From JBDTYT01 sp040005555 (GTDB lineage Bacteria > Actinomycetota > UBA4738 > HRBIN12), in the NCBI GenBank assembly GCA_040005555.1, contig JBDTYT010000077.1:1-7773 (forward strand): a stretch of 7,773 nucleotides of DNA. Direction: 5' to 3'. The stretch's first letter is position 1; each line of letters opens with the position of its first letter. Of this stretch, positions 1 to 6,550 are shown piece by piece. The position numbers and the translations under genes are program-made. The notes under the pieces are model-generated. The model was not told the origin of the DNA. It did no database searches and saw nothing but the letters and a program-made list of their open reading frames with translations.

Positions 1-1
1 G

Positions 2-166
2 GCGTTCGTTCGGTCGCACTTCGACGCCGTGGAGCTGCGGATCGCGGACGCACCGGCCGACGACGAGCTCGTGATCGCCGTCGCCGTGACCGACGGTGGC
101 CGTCCCCTCCCGAGGGTGGGTGGGCTCACGGCCGACGAGGCCGTCGGCGAGGACGGCCTGCGCTGA
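2..166 (+). CDS. C-terminal fragment, amino acid synthesis (DUF1185-like) family protein
   Basis: Only the last 54 codons lie in the window; the reading frame enters from the left edge and ends at TGA 164-166. The visible tail begins AFVRSHFDAVELRIADAP, continues through an alternating hydrophobic strand (ELVIAVAV) and a GGRPLPRVG turn, and ends with an acidic stretch. From memory, this order (RSH, a strand, DAP, DE, a second strand, GGRP, then a basic residue and IG/VG) matches the C-terminus of the 'amino acid synthesis family' proteins (PF06684, DUF1185), whose reaction is poorly characterised. That assignment is by recalled resemblance over a short stretch and is tentative. The stop lies 16 nt before the enamidase ATG on the same strand, so the two are probably co-transcribed and may serve the same catabolic route. 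Confidence 0.55.
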   Translation, partial: AFVRSHFDAVELRIADAPADDELVIAVAVTDGGRPLPRVGGLTADEAVGEDGLR

Positions 167-169
167 GCC

Positions 170-175
170 GAAGGA
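170..175 (+). promoter_or_regulatory. Shine-Dalgarno site for the enamidase gene
   Basis: GAAGGA lies 7 nt before the ATG at 183. The frame is open further upstream to an ATG at 96, but that version would overlap the upstream gene by 71 nt and add 29 residues unlike the family, whereas the ATG at 183 gives a protein starting MSNLVIRNIG, the usual first strand of amidohydrolases. This site therefore fixes the start at 183. Confidence 0.7.
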
Positions 176-182
176 CGCAGCC

Positions 183-1346
183 ATGAGCAACCTGGTGATC
201 CGGAACATCGGCACCATCGCTACCGGCGACGTCGCAGCGCCACTCGCCGAGGGCGACACGATCGTCGTGCGCGACGGGATCATCGCGTCCGTGGGGCCGG
301 AGGCCGGGGCCGGGACGGACGGGATCTCGGCGTCGATCGACGCTGCCGGGGCCACCGTGATCCCCGGACTCTGCGACAACCACACGCACCCGGTGTTCGG
401 CGACTACACGCCGCGCCAGCAGCAGTCCGACTGGATCGAGTCGTGTCTGCACGGCGGCGTGACCACGATGATGTCGGCGGGCGAGCCGCACCTGCCGGGC
501 CGTCCGACCGATCCGATCGGGGTCCGGTCCCTCGCGATCCTCGCTCATGCCTCGTTCGAGAAGCTCCGCCCCGCGGGCGTGAAGGTCCACGCCGGCGCGG
601 TGCTGCTGGAACCCGGCCTCACCGAGGACGACTTCCGTCAGATGGCGGCGGCCGGCGTCGGGCTGGTCGGCGAGATCGGCATCTCCGGCGTGAAGGATCC
701 CGACGTCGCGGCCCAGATGGCGCGGTGGGCGCAGGCCGCCGGCATGATCGTGATGGTGCACACCGGCGGCGCCTCGATCCCCGGCAGCGGGGTGATCGGC
801 GCCGACTTCGTCGTCTCGGTCCGACCCGACGTGGCGGGACACACGAACGGCGGTCCCACGGCGCTCCCCCTTGCCGACGTCGAGCGGATCCTCGACGAGA
901 CCGACGCGCGCGTCGAGGTGGTGCACAACGGGAACGTGAAGGCGGCGGGCGAGGTCGCCGCCCTCGTGCGAACCCGCGGCGAGGTCGAGCGGCTCGTGAT
1001 CGGGACCGACGCACCGGCTGGGTCCGGTGTCCAGCCCCTTGGGATCCTCCGCACGATGTCGTGGGTGGCCTCGCTCGGCGGGCTCGATCCGGAGCTCGCG
1101 GTCGCGGCCGCCACCGGCAACGTCGCCGCGCTCCACGGCCTGAACGTCGGCGTGCTCGCGCCCGGGCGCGAGGCAGACATCGTCGTCGTCGACGCGCCGC
1201 TCGGGTCCCAGGCCGCGGACGCGCTGGGTGCGCTCGCGATCGGCGACACGCTCGCCGTCGCGACGACCGTGATCGACGGCGTCCCGCGATTCTCGAAGAG
1301 CCGCAACACCCCCCCGCCGGTTCGGCCGATCGTGGTCGAGGCCTGA
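183..1346 (+). CDS. ena: Enamidase-type amidohydrolase (ring-opening, dinuclear metal)
   Basis: The protein has 387 residues, the usual size for this family. By recall it closely follows Eubacterium barkeri enamidase along its length: an N-terminal strand (NLVIRNIGTIATGD), TPRQ near 76-79, LHGGVTTM at 89-96, GRPTD at 106-110, RPAGVKVH at 129-136, HTGGASIPG at 193-201, NGGPTA at 222-227, and the C-terminal SKSRNTPP. Candidate metal ligands are all present: H67 and H69 in the HxH motif, E164, H193, H220 and D276. The family enzyme hydrolyses 1,4,5,6-tetrahydro-6-oxonicotinate to 2-formylglutarate in nicotinate catabolism and is cytosolic; no signal peptide is seen here. The substrate in this organism is inferred and could be a related cyclic enamide or lactam. 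It sits just after the DUF1185-like gene and near a molybdenum hydroxylase operon, which fits an N-heterocycle pathway. Confidence 0.85.
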   Translation: MSNLVIRNIGTIATGDVAAPLAEGDTIVVRDGIIASVGPEAGAGTDGISASIDAAGATVIPGLCDNHTHPVFGDYTPRQQQSDWIESCLHGGVTTMMSAGEPHLPGRPTDPIGVRSLAILAHASFEKLRPAGVKVHAGAVLLEPGLTEDDFRQMAAAGVGLVGEIGISGVKDPDVAAQMARWAQAAGMIVMVHTGGASIPGSGVIGADFVVSVRPDVAGHTNGGPTALPLADVERILDETDARVEVVHNGNVKAAGEVAALVRTRGEVERLVIGTDAPAGSGVQPLGILRTMSWVASLGGLDPELAVAAATGNVAALHGLNVGVLAPGREADIVVVDAPLGSQAADALGALAIGDTLAVATTVIDGVPRFSKSRNTPPPVRPIVVEA

Positions 1347-1357
1347 GCGGAGCGCTC

Positions 1358-1744
1358 CTACAACCCTTCCGAGTACTCCTCGTCGGTCACCGGCTCCGCC
1401 CACTCCGGCGCCCCGCCGCCGTTCACGGCGTAATGCGCCATCGGCGCGTCGGGTGCACCACCGTGGAAGTGCCACTCGTCCGGCCCGACGTGGATCACAT
1501 CGCCGGGGAGCAGGAGGTGCCCCGCCTCGCCACGGGATCGCACCCACCCCCGCCCCGAGATACCGATGAGGAACTGCCCGCCGGGATGCCGGTGCCAGCG
1601 CGTGCGCGCCCCGGCAACGAAGTGGACGATGCCGACGTTCGTGCCATGTGGGTCGGCAATCGTCGATCCGAGCGAGACCTCCCCCGTGAATCGATCCTGT
1701 TCGCCCTGGGTGAATGGACGCTCCGACGCTCGTGAGATCTCCAT
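1358..1744 (-). CDS. Single-domain cupin, hydroxynitrile-lyase-like
   Basis: A 128-residue protein with one cupin barrel. The first cupin motif is GARTRWHRHPGGQFLIGISG with the metal set HxHxxxQ (H51, H53, Q57) and the second is LPGDVIHVGPDEWHFHG with H92; H104 follows in PMAHYAV. Glutamate of the classic cupin motif is replaced by glutamine, as recalled for the Mn-dependent cupin hydroxynitrile lyase of Granulicella, which also has the GAR-T-WH-HP-GQ string, a HGGAP/HGAAP segment and a C-terminal VTDEEY/VTDEQY. Members of this broad group are often annotated as quercetin-dioxygenase-like or carboxymuconolactone-decarboxylase-associated cupins, so the physiological reaction is unknown. I chose the ATG at 1742-1744; a GTG two codons earlier (1748-1750) is possible, but a TATCCT box lies 8 nt upstream of the ATG and would place transcription start after that GTG. 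It converges on the enamidase gene, with 11 nt between the stops. Confidence 0.82.
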   Translation of the reverse strand: MEISRASERPFTQGEQDRFTGEVSLGSTIADPHGTNVGIVHFVAGARTRWHRHPGGQFLIGISGRGWVRSRGEAGHLLLPGDVIHVGPDEWHFHGGAPDAPMAHYAVNGGGAPEWAEPVTDEEYSEGL

Positions 1745-1752
1745 GGTCACCG

Positions 1753-1758
1753 AGGATA
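1753..1758 (-). promoter_or_regulatory. Putative -10 box for the cupin gene
   Basis: On the minus strand TATCCT ends 8 nt before the cupin ATG, and no clear Shine-Dalgarno site precedes that ATG. This spacing would place transcription start at or very near the start codon, the leaderless arrangement common in actinobacteria. No good -35 box is visible at 16-19 nt; the best is a weak CCGACT. The call rests on one short box. Confidence 0.35.
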
Positions 1759-1779
1759 CGCGGCGGTGCCCCGCTGAAG

Positions 1780-1804
1780 TCGGCGACCGTCACGACCTCG
1801 CCGA
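1780..1804. repeat. Inverted repeat in the divergent promoter region, possible operator
   Basis: TCGGCGA (1780-1786) and TCGCCGA (1798-1804) are perfect 7-base inverted arms separated by 11 nt. The pair lies between the cupin and GNAT starts, in the only divergent intergenic gap of the catabolic region, so a dimeric regulator could bind there and control both directions. No regulator gene is in the window, and in GC-rich DNA an inverted repeat of this size can arise by chance. Confidence 0.3.
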
Positions 1805-1826
1805 TCGATCAAGAGGATCCGTCCGG

Positions 1827-1855
1827 TTGACCTCGAGGATCGGGGCGGACACACT
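1827..1855 (+). promoter_or_regulatory. Putative promoter of the GNAT-molybdenum hydroxylase operon
   Basis: TTGACC (1827-1832) resembles a sigma-70 -35 box and is followed after 17 nt by CACACT (1850-1855), a poor -10 that keeps only the A at position 2 and the final T. The predicted start would lie within a few bases of the ATG at 1866, which also lacks a clear ribosome binding site, so a leaderless or near-leaderless transcript is possible. Confidence 0.3.
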
Positions 1856-1865
1856 CCTGCGGATC

Positions 1866-2711
1866 ATGTCGCCCTTATCGACGCTGGATGAGGATCTGCT
1901 TCGAGCCCTCGCGGCCAACTGCGGGGGCGCCTACCTCGTGGGCGCACAAGCCCCCGGGAGGCCCTATCGCGTGGAGGACGACCTGATGTTGTCCGACCTC
2001 GGCTTGCCGATCGCGCTGCCGCCGAACAACGCCACCTTGCTCCGCGCGCCACACGGTGCACGTGAGTTCGAAGGTCTCGAAGCACGCGCCCGGGAGTTCT
2101 TCTCCGTCTCGCCTGGCGGCGGATACGAGATCTGGAGCATCTGGCCGACGACCGATCTGGCGCCCTTCGGCTACTCGCTCTTCGTGACGCCGTGCATGAT
2201 CCGAGAACCCGGGGGCGAGCCGCGCGCGTGCCCGCCCGAACTCGAGGTGGCGGAAATCGATGGGGACGCCGGGATCCGGGAGGTCTGGAGCGTCATCGAT
2301 GAGGTGTTCTGCGAGCATCTCGTTCCCGAGCCCCTGTGGGACGCTCGGATGCTGAGCGATGACTACCGGGTCTGGGTCGGGCGCCTCGACGGTCGCGCGG
2401 TCGCGACGGCGACTGCTTACGTGAGCGACGGCTTCGTGGGGATCTACGGGGTGGCGACGCTGGCTGAGGTCCGCGGATGCGGCTACGGCGAGGCGGTGAC
2501 ATGGGCCGCGACGCGTTGCCGCCCGAGTCTGCCCGCGACGCTTCAGGCGAGCGAGATGGGCAAGACCGTGTACGAGCGGATGGGCTACCGGACGATGACG
2601 ACGTTCGACGTGTGGGAGCGGGCGGATCGATCGGCACGAGCGGACATCAGCGTCGGAGCTGATCCGGCTCCCGAACGGGGACTTCCCGCCCAGAGAGTGG
2701 ACGGTCCATGA
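1866..2711 (+). CDS. GNAT-family N-acetyltransferase
   Basis: A 281-residue protein. The C-terminal half carries a GNAT fold: VWVGRLDGRAVATATAY (169-185) as the central strands, GIYGVATLAEVRGCGYGEAV (about 192-211) with the acetyl-CoA pyrophosphate-binding R-x-x-G-x-G pattern (R203, G206, G208), and motif B with VYERMGYR (235-242), typical of the last helix and strand. The first 125 residues do not match a family I recognise; they may be a second, degenerate GNAT-like or acceptor-binding domain. The acceptor is unknown. The frame is open upstream to 1566, but that part overlaps the cupin gene on the other strand and reads as a shadow. I chose ATG 1866 because coherent protein sequence begins there. 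Its stop lies 28 nt before the Mo-hydroxylase large-subunit ATG, so it probably heads that operon. Confidence 0.75.
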   Translation: MSPLSTLDEDLLRALAANCGGAYLVGAQAPGRPYRVEDDLMLSDLGLPIALPPNNATLLRAPHGAREFEGLEARAREFFSVSPGGGYEIWSIWPTTDLAPFGYSLFVTPCMIREPGGEPRACPPELEVAEIDGDAGIREVWSVIDEVFCEHLVPEPLWDARMLSDDYRVWVGRLDGRAVATATAYVSDGFVGIYGVATLAEVRGCGYGEAVTWAATRCRPSLPATLQASEMGKTVYERMGYRTMTTFDVWERADRSARADISVGADPAPERGLPAQRVDGP

Positions 2712-2724
2712 TGTGCGCCACCGG

Positions 2725-2733
2725 AAGGGAGGA
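2725..2733 (+). promoter_or_regulatory. Shine-Dalgarno site for the Mo-hydroxylase large subunit
   Basis: AAGGGAGGA ends 6 nt before ATG 2740. A GTG at 2713 lies upstream of this site and a GTG at 2737 is only 3 nt from it, so the site favours the ATG at 2740. It lies within the 28 nt gap after the GNAT stop. Confidence 0.75.
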
Positions 2734-2739
2734 CGCGTG

Positions 2740-5016
2740 ATGGGGGCGGGCACCACGGCAGCGGCGACGACCTTCATCCGAGGTGACGGCAAGGAGAAGG
2801 TGACCGGTGTGGGGCGCTACACCGCCGACCTCACGATGACCGGGATGGCCTACGCCAAGTTCCGCTACACCGACCACCCCCACGCGAGGATCCTTCGGAT
2901 CGACACGACGAAGGCGCGCGCGGTGCCGGGCGTCGTCGCGGTGCTCACGCAGGAGGACCTGCCCGACGTTCGATTCGGAGGCTTGGTGCTGGACCGCACG
3001 CTGTTCGCCAAGGACGTCGTGCGCTTCGAGGGCGAGATCGTGGCGGGCGTGGCCGCGCTCACCGAGGAGATCGCAGCGGAGGCCGCGGCGTTGATCGAGG
3101 TGGACTACGAGCCCCTGCCGGCGATCACGGACTTCGTGGCGGCGATGGAGCCCGACGCTCCCCTGATCCACCCCGACTGGGCCTCGTACGAGCGCGACGA
3201 GGGCATGGTGGCGAGCGGCAACACGATCTCCTACAGCACGATCGTCAAGGGAGACGCCGACGCCGCCATGGCCCAGGCCGACGTCGTCGTCAAGGGTCGC
3301 TACGAGTCGGACGCGTCGCAGGGCGTGCCGATCGAACCGCGGGCCGTGCTGGCCGAGTGGCGGGGCGACGAGGTCACGATCTGGTCCTCGACGCAGGTGC
3401 CGTATGCCGCGCGCGCCGGAGTCGCGCAGACGTTGCAGATCCCCGAAGCGAACGTGCGGGTCGTCGTCCCATTGCTGGGCGGGGGGTTCGGGGCCAAATG
3501 CGACCTTCATTTCGAGGCTCAGGTCGCGGCGCTCGCCCGCGCGGCGCGGCGACCCGTGAAGTTGGTCTTCTCCCGCGAGGAGGAGTTCCGGGCGATCGCC
3601 CAGCGGCGCGAGGGCATCGTGATGGAGTTCGAGACCGGCGCGACGCGCGACGGACACCTGCTGGCGCGCAAGGCGCGCCTGGTCCTGGACAAGGGCGCGT
3701 ACTGCGGCGAAGGGGGGTTCTTGGGACAGATGGCCGCGATGCACGCGTGTGGCCCGTACCAGATCGACAACGTCTTCGTGGAGTCCTATCTCAACTACAC
3801 GAACCACCAACCCTCGGGCTCGGTCCGTGCACCGACCGCGCCGCAGGTGTGCTGGGGGCTCGAGCAGCACATGGATGAAGTGGCGCGGGAACTCGGCATC
3901 GACCCGGTGGAACTTCGCCGGCGCACGGTGATCGAGAAGGGCGCCGAGGGGCCCACGCGCCAGATCTTCGATGAGGTCGGGATCAAGCAGACGCTCGAGC
4001 GCGCCGTCGAGATGATCGGCTACGACCGCGAGCTCCCGCAGGACGAGGCGATCGGCGTAGCGGTCGGCTGGTGGCCCTGCATGCCGGCCCCCTCGGGCGC
4101 CTACATCCACCTGAACGGTGACGGCAGCGGCACGATCGTGACCGGTTCGCAGGAAAACGGCAGCGGAGCCGTCATGGCCATGCCGACGTACGTGGCCGAG
4201 GAGCTCGGCATGGATCCCCACGACTTCACGCTCCTTTACCAGGACACCGCCGCAGCCAACTGGGATATGGGGTCGTGCGGGTCGCAGACCACGTTCAACT
4301 CCGGGCGGGCGATCTTGGCGGCGGCGGTCGACGTGCGCGACCAGCTCCTCGACGCCGCTGCGGCCGAGCTCGAGGTCGACCGGGGGGACCTGGAGCTCGC
4401 CGAGGGCCGCGTTCGGGTGAAGGGCTCGCCGGATCGATCCGTCTCGATCGCGAGCCTCGCGGAAGGCGACACGATCCACGGGAAGGGCTCGGGCGAGGTG
4501 CCCGAGGTGCCCACCGGCGACACGGGAGGGTGCGTCGGCCGCTTGGGGAACGAGACGTTCCTTGCCCCGCAGCTGATCACGCAGGCGGCTCACGTGAAGG
4601 TCGATCGCGAGACCGGCGTCGTGCGCGTGCTGAAGGTGGCCGCGGCGCACGACTGCGGCGTGATCCTCAACAGGATCGGCGCCGACGGCCAGGTCACTGG
4701 AGGCGTCGTGATGGGTGTCGGCCTGGCGATCTCGGAGGGAACGCAGCTCGACGAGGAGGGCCGGCAGAGGAACCCGCACCTGCTCGACTACAAGCTCATC
4801 ACGTGCTCCGACGCCCCGGAGATCGAGGTCGACTGGATCCAGATCCCCACCGCGGGAGCGGGCCCGCGCGGCTCGAAGGGTGTGGGCGAGCCCCCGCAGG
4901 TCCCCACCGCGGGCGCGATCGCCAACGCGATCGCCAAGGTGCTGGGAACGCAGGTCCGCCATCTCCCGATGACCCCCGAGCGGGTCTGGTCGGCGTCCCG
5001 GGGGGTCGAGGGATGA
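2740..5016 (+). CDS. Molybdenum hydroxylase (xanthine dehydrogenase family), large Mo-cofactor subunit
   Basis: A 758-residue subunit, normal for stand-alone large subunits of this family. It has the N-terminal 'hammerhead' domain (about 18-130: KEKVTGVGRYTADL, AKFRYTDHPHARI, RFEGEIVAGVAA), then the two molybdopterin-cytosine-dinucleotide binding domains. Cofactor and active-site motifs are QGVPIEPRAVLA (194-205, E199), GGGFGAK (247-253), RAPTAPQ (363-369), QENGSGA (471-477), CGSQTTF (513-519), HDCG (637-640) and KGVGEPP (713-719) with the likely catalytic glutamate E717. It would hydroxylate an aromatic N-heterocycle or a similar substrate with water as oxygen source, passing electrons to the Fe-S and FAD subunits. 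RAPTAPQ in place of the usual RGFGxPQ, and GSG in place of GQG, set it apart from classical xanthine dehydrogenases. No signal peptide is seen. The enamidase neighbourhood suggests nicotinate or a relative, but the substrate is inferred. Confidence 0.9.
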   Translation: MGAGTTAAATTFIRGDGKEKVTGVGRYTADLTMTGMAYAKFRYTDHPHARILRIDTTKARAVPGVVAVLTQEDLPDVRFGGLVLDRTLFAKDVVRFEGEIVAGVAALTEEIAAEAAALIEVDYEPLPAITDFVAAMEPDAPLIHPDWASYERDEGMVASGNTISYSTIVKGDADAAMAQADVVVKGRYESDASQGVPIEPRAVLAEWRGDEVTIWSSTQVPYAARAGVAQTLQIPEANVRVVVPLLGGGFGAKCDLHFEAQVAALARAARRPVKLVFSREEEFRAIAQRREGIVMEFETGATRDGHLLARKARLVLDKGAYCGEGGFLGQMAAMHACGPYQIDNVFVESYLNYTNHQPSGSVRAPTAPQVCWGLEQHMDEVARELGIDPVELRRRTVIEKGAEGPTRQIFDEVGIKQTLERAVEMIGYDRELPQDEAIGVAVGWWPCMPAPSGAYIHLNGDGSGTIVTGSQENGSGAVMAMPTYVAEELGMDPHDFTLLYQDTAAANWDMGSCGSQTTFNSGRAILAAAVDVRDQLLDAAAAELEVDRGDLELAEGRVRVKGSPDRSVSIASLAEGDTIHGKGSGEVPEVPTGDTGGCVGRLGNETFLAPQLITQAAHVKVDRETGVVRVLKVAAAHDCGVILNRIGADGQVTGGVVMGVGLAISEGTQLDEEGRQRNPHLLDYKLITCSDAPEIEVDWIQIPTAGAGPRGSKGVGEPPQVPTAGAIANAIAKVLGTQVRHLPMTPERVWSASRGVEG

Positions 5017-5915
5017 CGCGGTCGTTCACGTGGGCCGTCACGGTCGAAGACGCCCTGGCCGCGATCGGATCGGGAGCCCGGCCGGTGGCCGGCGGGACCG
5101 ACCTGGTGGTCGGGGCGCGCCAGGGCAAGGCATCGCTTCCGGAGGCCATCGTCGCGGTCGATCGGATCGCGTCGTTGGGAGGGATCGTTGAGGTCGACGG
5201 TGGCCTGCACCTTGGGACCCTGGCCACGCACGAAGAGATCGTGGCGAACGAGGTGATCCGCGAGCGCTTCTCCGCGCTCGCCGACGCCTCCGCGATCGTC
5301 GGCTCCCACGCGACGCGCGCACACGGCACGATCGGTGGCAACGTGATGAACGCCTCGCCGGCGATGGACGCGGGCGGGCCGCTGCTGTGCTTCGACGCGT
5401 CCGCCACCCTGCGATCCGAAGCAGGTGAGCGGACGGTGCCGCTCGGCGAGCTCTGGACAGGGCCGGGAAGCACCACTGCCGATCCGCACGAGTTGCTTGT
5501 CGGGATCGAGGTGCCGGCGCCGAAGATGATGACCGGCTCCGCGTACGTCCGGCTCGAGTACCGGCGCCAGATGGAGATCGCCATCGTGGGCGCGACGGCC
5601 GTCGTCACGCTGGATGCCGGTTCGGTCACCCACGCTCGCGTCGCCATCACCGCGCTGGCCCCGACGATCCGCCGCATCCCGGAGGCGGAGGCCGCGCTCG
5701 CCGGCTCCGACGGAGGCGACGAGGCGATCGCCACTGCCGCTCGCGCCGCCGGCACCGGCTCGTCGCCGATCACCGACGTCCGAGGATCGGCCGGGTACCG
5801 AACGGCCATGGCCGAGGTGATCGCCCGCCGGGCGATCGTCGCAGCGCTCGCCCGCGCTCGGGGCGAGCAGGTCTCGATCCCCGCTAGCGCCGCAACGCGC
5901 GGAGCGACCGCATGA
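5013..5915 (+). CDS. Molybdenum hydroxylase, FAD-binding medium subunit
   Basis: A 300-residue flavoprotein of the CoxM/XdhB type. FAD-binding signatures are RPVAGGTDL (23-31) and the TIGGNVMNASPAMD segment (106-119). The C-terminal CO-dehydrogenase flavoprotein domain (about 175-285) ends with DVRGSAGYRTAMAEVIARRA, its usual closing motif. In these enzymes this subunit carries electrons from the Fe-S clusters to the final acceptor. No cysteine cluster typical of the extra [4Fe-4S] insert of 4-hydroxybenzoyl-CoA reductase is present, so a hydroxylase/dehydrogenase is favoured over a benzoyl-CoA-type reductase. The ATG (5013) overlaps the large-subunit stop by four bases (ATGA), which suggests translational coupling and equal production of subunits. 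Confidence 0.9.
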   Translation: MTRSFTWAVTVEDALAAIGSGARPVAGGTDLVVGARQGKASLPEAIVAVDRIASLGGIVEVDGGLHLGTLATHEEIVANEVIRERFSALADASAIVGSHATRAHGTIGGNVMNASPAMDAGGPLLCFDASATLRSEAGERTVPLGELWTGPGSTTADPHELLVGIEVPAPKMMTGSAYVRLEYRRQMEIAIVGATAVVTLDAGSVTHARVAITALAPTIRRIPEAEAALAGSDGGDEAIATAARAAGTGSSPITDVRGSAGYRTAMAEVIARRAIVAALARARGEQVSIPASAATRGATA

Positions 5916-6385
5916 ACGTTCCCGCCACCCTCAACGTGAACGGCACCCCATACTCCGTGGAACTCGATCCCCACATGAGCCTGCTCGACGCCGTCCGTAC
6001 CGTGGTCGGCCTCACGGGCTCGAAGGAGGGATGCGACGACTCCGAGTGCGGCGCTTGCATGATGCTGCTGGACGGCAAGCCGGTGAACTCGTGCAGTTAC
6101 CTGGCCCTGCAGGCGGACGAGCGCGACGTCACGACGGTCGAGGGCCTCGCGGACGGCGACGAGCTCGTTCCGCTGCAGCGCGCCTTCCTGGAGCAGGGCG
6201 GCGTGCAATGCGGCTTCTGCACCCCCGGCATGCTGATCTCCGCCACCGCGCTCCTGCGCGCGAACCCCGATCCGTCCGATGACGACGTGCGCATCGCGCT
6301 GTCGGGGAATCTATGCCGGTGCACGGGGTACGACGGGATCGTCCGAGCCGTGCGCGGCGTGGCCGCCTCCGGAACGGACGTCTGA
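5912..6385 (+). CDS. Molybdenum hydroxylase, small 2x[2Fe-2S] subunit
   Basis: A 157-residue iron-sulfur subunit with both expected domains. The plant-type ferredoxin domain carries C41, C46, C49 (GCDDSECGAC) and C61; the helical domain carries C100, C103 (QCGFCTPG) and C135, C137 (LCRCTGY). All eight ligands are present, so both clusters should form. Electrons move from the molybdenum centre through these clusters to FAD. Length is typical. It starts at ATG 5912 within the ATGA overlap with the FAD subunit, which makes large, medium and small one coupled set. No cofactor-insertion gene (XdhC/CoxF type) follows; the operon seems to end here. Confidence 0.92.
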   Translation: MNVPATLNVNGTPYSVELDPHMSLLDAVRTVVGLTGSKEGCDDSECGACMMLLDGKPVNSCSYLALQADERDVTTVEGLADGDELVPLQRAFLEQGGVQCGFCTPGMLISATALLRANPDPSDDDVRIALSGNLCRCTGYDGIVRAVRGVAASGTDV

Positions 6386-6550
6386 CTCAGCTCGCCGATC
6401 AAGGCCCGCCCAGAATGGCGTCTGTTCCGTCCGGTCCGACGACCGTCGATATCCATTCACGTTCGTTCGGGCAGTTGACGACTTCTGGTCTTTGCAGTCA
6501 GTCATCGTGGTCGACAAGGAGCGAACGACAACCGAGGCGGCGTCCCCCCG

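Noticed and set aside
1349..1358. GGAGCGCTCC palindrome between the convergent enamidase and cupin stops, considered as a bidirectional terminator
   Set aside because: The 10-base palindrome has no room for a loop and no T-run on either side, so it does not look like an intrinsic terminator.
443..1735. A 430-codon plus-strand frame overlapping the enamidase
   Set aside because: Very arginine-rich low-complexity translation, out of frame with the well-supported enamidase.
126..1793. A 555-codon open frame on the minus strand opposite the enamidase and cupin
   Set aside because: Arginine/histidine-rich shadow sequence that covers two genes with clear family motifs in other frames.
2647..4962. 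A 771-codon open frame on the minus strand opposite the Mo-hydroxylase large subunit
   Set aside because: Its translation is rich in R, H, G, D and V with no recognisable domain, while the plus strand carries every expected cofactor motif. It is an antisense shadow of GC-rich codon use.
6475..6503. TTGACG followed by a 17 nt spacer, considered as a promoter in the gap
   Set aside because: The -10 position reads TCAGTC, which does not resemble a -10 box, and no gene follows on that strand at a suitable distance.
6386..6550. Search for a terminator or RNA element after the Mo-hydroxylase operon
   Set aside because: Only short, distant complementary arms (CGTTCG with CGAACG, about 55 nt apart) were found, with no stable GC stem and T-run.
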